This document shows, in pieces, positions 59,801 to 64,000 of a stretch of 64,000 nucleotides of DNA (its first letter is position 1; each line of letters starts with the position of its first letter). The notes below the pieces were generated by a model. It was not told where the DNA came from, made no database searches, and worked only from the letters and a program-made list of their open reading frames with translations. Both the position numbers and the translations under genes were made by a program. Source of the DNA: Branchiostoma lanceolatum (taxonomy: Eukaryota > Chordata > Leptocardii > Amphioxiformes > Branchiostomatidae); assembly GCF_035083965.1 (NCBI RefSeq), contig NC_089726.1, positions 315,001-379,000 of the forward strand. Reading direction: 5' to 3'.

Positions 59801-62800
59801 GTTTTATAGGGTCGGTGAAAGATATTGTAATACAATGTTTGATGTCCTTACCGTCTGGAGTTTCATCCGGAAGTAGGATGATGGGTCCCTGCACCAGGGT
59901 AGCGCGTTCCTCCACGCCGTCGTCTGCGGCCCGTCTGCGCCTGCGCGTGCTGACGCAACCCTCGTCACATCTGGAGCCGGTGGTGTTCTCCAGACACACT
60001 ATGACGTCACAATGCAGGTACACGTGCGGCTGGGGGAAAGAAACACATTATAACCTAATGCTTAGTTGTCAACTATCTGTGTGATTGTGGGGATCGTCCA
60101 TTATGAATTCATTACTCCCGATGGACTGTACGAGATAAAAGTGCTCCCGTTCGGATTTTTCAACACTTCGGCGTATTTTTTTGTGTTTAGTGAACCCATG
60201 TTGGGTGGAATAGGCCGCGACGAATGTCTCTCCTACATGTAACTCTACAGGGACATTACTGTCTTCACACTGACATTCGACGACCATCCGGGAGTAGTTG
60301 ACTCTGACCCGCGGTGAGCGGGTACCTCGGGTGAAATGGAATATGCCGCGTTGTATTCTCTATCAGCTAACACGGGTATCATGGATCAGATGAAATGTGT
60401 CAAGCATCAGACGTTCAAAGTTTAAAGCACATCGTAGATCAGAAAAGACGTACCAGTGATTCGTTGGAGAACTTGAAGGCAGAGATGCCGAAGTGCGCAG
60501 AAGTAGCCGAGGCGGTCGGGAACTCCTGAAGAGTGTCGTCCTGGTGGCATCTGGAAGGACGGGAAATGCGGCAATGATTAAAGGTGCATCGGGAAGTTTG
60601 CCCGCGATGAATACAAGTTGATTGTGGACGCTGGAACTCTATAATCTAAATCATATACATATGTTGTTGTTTCTTCAAAAGAGCGTTTAGCTTTTCAAGA
60701 TGCGTGGAAGCATCGAAGCGTCGTTCCTACCCGTCCTGTATGATGTAGTACTCTGTGGAGTCGCCAGGGGTGGAAGACGGCGTCGCTTTGCAGTTGTCCA
60801 CAAACAGGACCAGACCGGACACGGCTGCCGCCACCGAGATGCCGAAGTACATGTCTTCATTCACCGCAACCTGGAGACGACAGACGAGAATAGATTCAAT
60901 ATCAACAGTAATTCCGATGCCCATACCTCCACAGGGAAGTCCGACTGTGCGTACAGGTTCATACATACCTCCACAGGGAAGTCCGACTGTGCGTACAGGT
61001 TCATACATACCTCCACAGGGAAGTCCGACTGTGCGTACAGGTTCATACATACCTCCACAGGGAAGTCCGACTGTGCGTACAGGTTCATACATACCTCCAC
61101 AGGGAAGTCTGACTGTGCGTACAGGTTCATACATACCTCCACAGGGAAGTCCGACTGTGCGTACAGGTTCATACATACCTCCACAGGCAAGTCCGACTGT
61201 GCGTACAGGTTCATACATACCTCCACAGGGAAGTCCGACTGTGCGTACGGGTTCATACATACCTCCACAGGGACGTCCGACTGTGCGTACAGGTTCATAC
61301 ATACCTTCACAGGGAAGTCCGACTGTGCGTACATGTACATACATACCTCCACAGGGAAGTCCGACTGTGCGTACAGGTCCATACATACCTCCACAGGGAA
61401 GTCCGACTGTGCGTACGGCCGGGAGAAGCCGTCTGAGCGGTACAGGTTCATACTGAAGGTGAAGGCGCCGTCCCCGTTCAGGATCACCACACTGGGGGAG
61501 AAAAGAAACAAAGTGTTGCCCATTCTAGGGACAAAGTAGCAAAGTCGTTGATCTTTATCCCTGTCGTGAACAGCTGTTGAGTATCTGGGCATATTTAATG
61601 ATGCAGCAATGATGATATTTTTGATATCTTGATATCTTTACCTTGTCTTTAACAGCTACTGACAACAATCAGGGCACATTTGATGATGCAGTGGGAAGAG
61701 AACAGAACATGGTCGCCCTCCTTGTTTTACACAAAGGTACGGGCAGCCTGTTGTCATTACGATCTTGACATTCTTACATAATGACTACTTACTCAGCTTG
61801 AGAAAACCCACCTTGAAGCCGGTACCGGAAACAGGGCGCCGACAGATACGGCGTCATCTCTGACGTAATGACAGTTGAACGTCCAACGGTCCTCCGTGGT
61901 CCTGGTGATGACGTCAGCTCCATCCGGGGAACTTTGCAGCAGTGATGCGAATACGTCATTAGTGTAGACGATCTTGTTGGTTGTGTTGTTTTCCTGTAGA
62001 AAATTCATCACGTTTATTTCTATTTCATCATTGACGATGTTTCAAGGGCAGGGGTTGAGTGTTTTTTTTTGGGGGGGGGGCAGATTTTCCATGTTTCGGT
62101 TAACGTTGCTTTGCAACCCAACACATCGCGACAGAAACCTCTGTTTAGAGAATACTCCTATCCCTCTTTTCCACTCATAAGGTAATGGAGGCCTCTCCAT
62201 GCGATGGGTGAAACACTCAAATCATCTTCCCTAATAAGGTAATGAAGGTTAATAAGGCTTTTCAAATTTCAAGAAGCCACAAAACTTCTATCGTCCCCTT
62301 TGCGCTATCAGTTTTATGCAAACTTCTCACACTCTTCACGTCGTTTTCCACAATTCACTGTCAATAATCTTTTCCATTTGGAGATTTCATGTCTTCCCAA
62401 AATTAAAACTCACCACTGCTGTTGTCCCACATTTGTCAAGAGGAGTGGTGAGAGTCCCGTGTGAAACGTTGAAGACCGCAGTGCATGCTGGGTCGCGCAG
62501 GTGCATGCTGGACTCGTCATGGCGGCCTAGATCATCCCGGCGGAAGCTGACCGACATGGCGGTGGAGTTACAGGACAGGTCGCCCTGGACTGGGGAGGAG
62601 GACGTCGAACTCTGAATACTGTTATATTCAATTTGTAGAAGTAACTGTACGCAAACTTTCATTTCACATATCTAGCTGTTTGCGTGGAACACTCAAAACT
62701 TTAACGTACCTCAAAACTTTAGACACAGTACAATCGGACTAGGGACTTACTTTGTCGTTCCTTCTGACAGGCCAACCACATCAGTTTCCCATTACAGGTC

Positions 62801-63905
62801 CAGCTGCTCTCTGTTGCCGCACAGTCGCCCCGGACCACCCTCTCCACGGTGTCGGACAGGTGCTGAACTCCTCCCGCGGACACCGGAGAACTCGTGTTCA
62901 GGAAGAAGTTCGGACCGGTGTCGCTAGGGCGGGAGTAGGAGGGGGAGAATTGGGATGATATCGTCTGAGGCCAGGTACGGCCCGTAGGAAATGCGTGAGT
63001 GGCCAAACCCCCAGTAAACCCGACGTCCCTGCAGACTAGGTCCACCCAGGCCATCCTCGAATCCCACACGTCATACACATGAGTAAGGACCGGCCCCCAC
63101 TGCTGCGTGACGTCATCGTACAGCTCCACGCAGCCGTAGAACTCTCCCCCCACCAGCCGGACTCGGTTGGCCTCGCTCTCGGTTACTGACGAGTTGTCGA
63201 ATCCACCTGGGAACAAAGATGAAAATGTCTGACAATGTTTTCTTTAAAAACTAGTGAGAAAAATACAGGATTTTTCAAAACTTGAGACGTCAGTTAATAT
63301 GCAAATGATTTCCCGTCGTCTGCTCTGATCCCATTCTATTGTCCTTGGAGCCAGACGGGTAGAGATCCCCTACAGAGGATAATCCATTTATGATGTTGGG
63401 ATGAGGGTTGGAGTCAATTTAGCTACTAACTCCGTGGCAGAAAATAGGTCTTATAGGAGGAGGACCCGGGGCCCTGATTTTTCGTCTTTAAGGTCAGTTG
63501 TAGGTCACAAAGGGTCAAAATTATATTTAATTACTTTCTTCTTCTCCTTGCGATCTCTGTGAAAAGCGGCCTTTAATGTTCGATTAGAGACTGTCTAGTT
63601 GAAGTGCAGACACAAACAAACATGGCATCGCAAAGAAACAAAACAAAACAAACAGTTAATAGGAAAATGTCGTCTCCTACCGATACAGACAGGCTCGGTA
63701 CCGGTCCAGCTGGCGTTGTTGACAGTGCAGTTATAATATATTTCATCCCCGGGAGGACCGACTAGCAGCTCAGCATCCAGACAGGAGACACGGCAGCGGC
63801 CGCGGACATACACCGGGCTGGGCCATGCCCATGTCTGCCGGTAGTCGTAGTCACAGTCCACCGTTACTTCAGCGGGGTTCCACGGGAAATCTCCACACGA
63901 CTTCT
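56713..63905 (-). CDS. gene D: CCP/SRCR/ZP/EGF/SEA transmembrane protein (5' part outside window)
   Basis: Exons seen, 5' to 3': 63905-63681, 63206-62751, 62589-62414, 61993-61812, 61491-61389, 60870-60731, 60550-60454, 60029-59852, 59606-59508, 59326-59210, 58950-58838, 58244-58025, 57595-57440, 57097-56958; the alternative end is 57097-56969 plus 56804-56713. The visible part encodes about 800 residues: CCP-like, SRCR, ZP, two EGF, SEA, EGF, TM, tail. The start codon and signal peptide are not in the window. Introns around the CCP and SRCR exons align closely with gene C, so C and D are the most recent pair. Confidence 0.83.
56958..57097 (-). CDS. gene D transmembrane exon
   Basis: SDSWVPAAAG, Ala/Val/Ile helix, RRAKHKDG, tail DVEGQS with TGA; optional donor GAAG|GTCAGAG. 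Confidence 0.82.
57440..57595 (-). CDS. gene D membrane-proximal EGF exon
   Basis: 156 nt, phase 1-1, as in B and C, with a poly-C tract before its TGCAG acceptor. Confidence 0.8.
58025..58950 (-). CDS. gene D SEA domain (two exons)
   Basis: Exons 58950-58838 and 58244-58025; cleavage motif GSVLV; one change (EEFKVLVENAN) relative to B. The intron between them holds the 247-bp inverted-repeat element. Confidence 0.8.
58505..58751. mobile_element. 247-bp inverted-repeat MITE with empty sites in paralogs
   Basis: Ends CGCTCGTTCTCATTTAAATG and its inverse; the inverted similarity extends about 46 bp per arm. TAAT flanks both sides (58501-58504, 58752-58755). Genes B and C have the uninterrupted site (CTCTAATACATCC), so this insertion is recent and specific to D. 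Confidence 0.8.
59210..59326 (-). CDS. gene D second post-ZP EGF exon
   Basis: 117 nt, phase 1-1, DFDECTIVSCGVHQRC. Confidence 0.8.
59449..59507 (-). repeat. 59-bp EGF-donor repeat, single extra unit (gene D)
   Basis: One copy of the unit expanded in B and C, ending in the weak CAGG|GTGATG found at the end of all three arrays. Confidence 0.85.
59508..59606 (-). CDS. gene D first post-ZP EGF exon
   Basis: 99 nt, phase 1-1; GDGVYC in place of GDGVHC. Confidence 0.77.
59852..62589 (-). CDS. gene D ZP module (six exons)
   Basis: Exons 62589-62414, 61993-61812, 61491-61389, 60870-60731, 60550-60454 and 60029-59852. Cysteines and furin-type site (STRRRRRAADD) are kept. The ZP-N exon differs most from the others (VFNVSHGTLTTPLDKC). 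Confidence 0.87.
60115..60315 (+). pseudogene. Ty3/gypsy-type RT relic (gene D intron)
   Basis: Plus-strand remnant with YEIKVLPFGFFNT, same place as in B and C. Confidence 0.55.
60927..61388 (-). repeat. 42-bp exon-junction minisatellite, 11 units (gene D)
   Basis: Eleven exact 42-bp units follow the exon ending at 61389, all in the ZP frame without a stop. The array makes up 462 of the 518-base intron. After the last unit the intron reads GTATGGGCATC.GAATTACT, the same as after the gene A array. Confidence 0.95.
62751..63206 (-). CDS. gene D SRCR-like domain
   Basis: 456 nt, phase 1-1. The shortest of the four SRCR exons: the loop after QQWGPV is LTHVYDVWDS. It ends GDCAATESSWTCNGKLMWLACQKE, so the LMC cysteine of the other copies is Trp here. 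Confidence 0.8.
63681..63905 (-). CDS. gene D CCP-like domain (most 5' exon in window)
   Basis: 225 nt, phase 1-1, EKSCGDFPWNPAEV ... NASWTGTEPVCIG. Earlier exons must lie beyond 64000, since the exon starts in phase 1. Confidence 0.8.
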
Positions 63906-64000
63906 CTATAGAGGAGTAATGTATAAACATGACGAAACTGACCAATAATGGGGAGAGGTGTCACATGGCGTAACGTGTTTCACTTTCTTGAACTTGTCCC

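Overview
The window looks like animal (metazoan) genomic DNA, most likely from an amphioxus (Branchiostoma). The grounds are intron-rich genes built from phase-1 extracellular modules (C-type lectin, EGF, sushi/CCP, SRCR, D8C, ZP, SEA), dense microsatellites, tRNA-derived SINEs and decayed LINEs. The species is inferred, not proven. I assembled the exons by hand from GT/AG sites, phase continuity and comparison among paralogs. Across the four gene models every exon junction keeps frame and I saw no inactivating change.

Layout: gene A (+, 1976-13089) encodes signal peptide, two C-type lectin domains, four EGF repeats, a ZP module, a TM helix and a short tail. Tail-to-tail with it, three head-to-tail paralogs lie on the minus strand: B (34210-16094; seven CCP-like and two SRCR domains), C (53160-38368; D8C, two CCP-like, one SRCR) and D (from beyond the right edge to 56713; at least one CCP-like and one SRCR). 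B, C and D share one C-terminal cassette: ZP, EGF, EGF, SEA, EGF, TM, tail. All four genes are therefore variable adhesive or recognition heads on a conserved ZP-anchored base. A is joined to TM directly after ZP and lacks the EGF/SEA stalk. Each gene has a polybasic furin-type site at the end of ZP; B-D add a SEA domain with a GSV(L/I)V self-cleavage motif. The final coding exon of each gene holds an optional splice donor just before its stop, allowing a second, longer cytoplasmic tail.

The most unusual feature is that exon-intron junctions in this family have become minisatellites. A 42-bp unit carrying the last 18 bases of a ZP exon, its 5' splice site and 24 bases of intron is repeated 33 times in A, about 16 times in B, 11 times in D and not in C. 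It is 14 codons long and stays in the ZP reading frame. A second, 59-bp unit spans the donor of the first post-ZP EGF exon (B about 5, C 7, D 1 copy). Two further genes show short duplications across the acceptor of the last ZP exon.

The rest is intronic and intergenic DNA with mobile elements: non-LTR retrotransposon fragments (2.5-3.5, 30.1-30.9, 47.7-48.6 and 51.1-52.5 kb, the last split by a SINE), paired copies of a 404-bp SINE, decayed Ty3/gypsy-type RT relics at the same intron of B, C and D, small inverted-repeat elements, and a 577-bp element with 9-bp target duplications and long inverted repeats that carries a RecQ-like helicase fragment.
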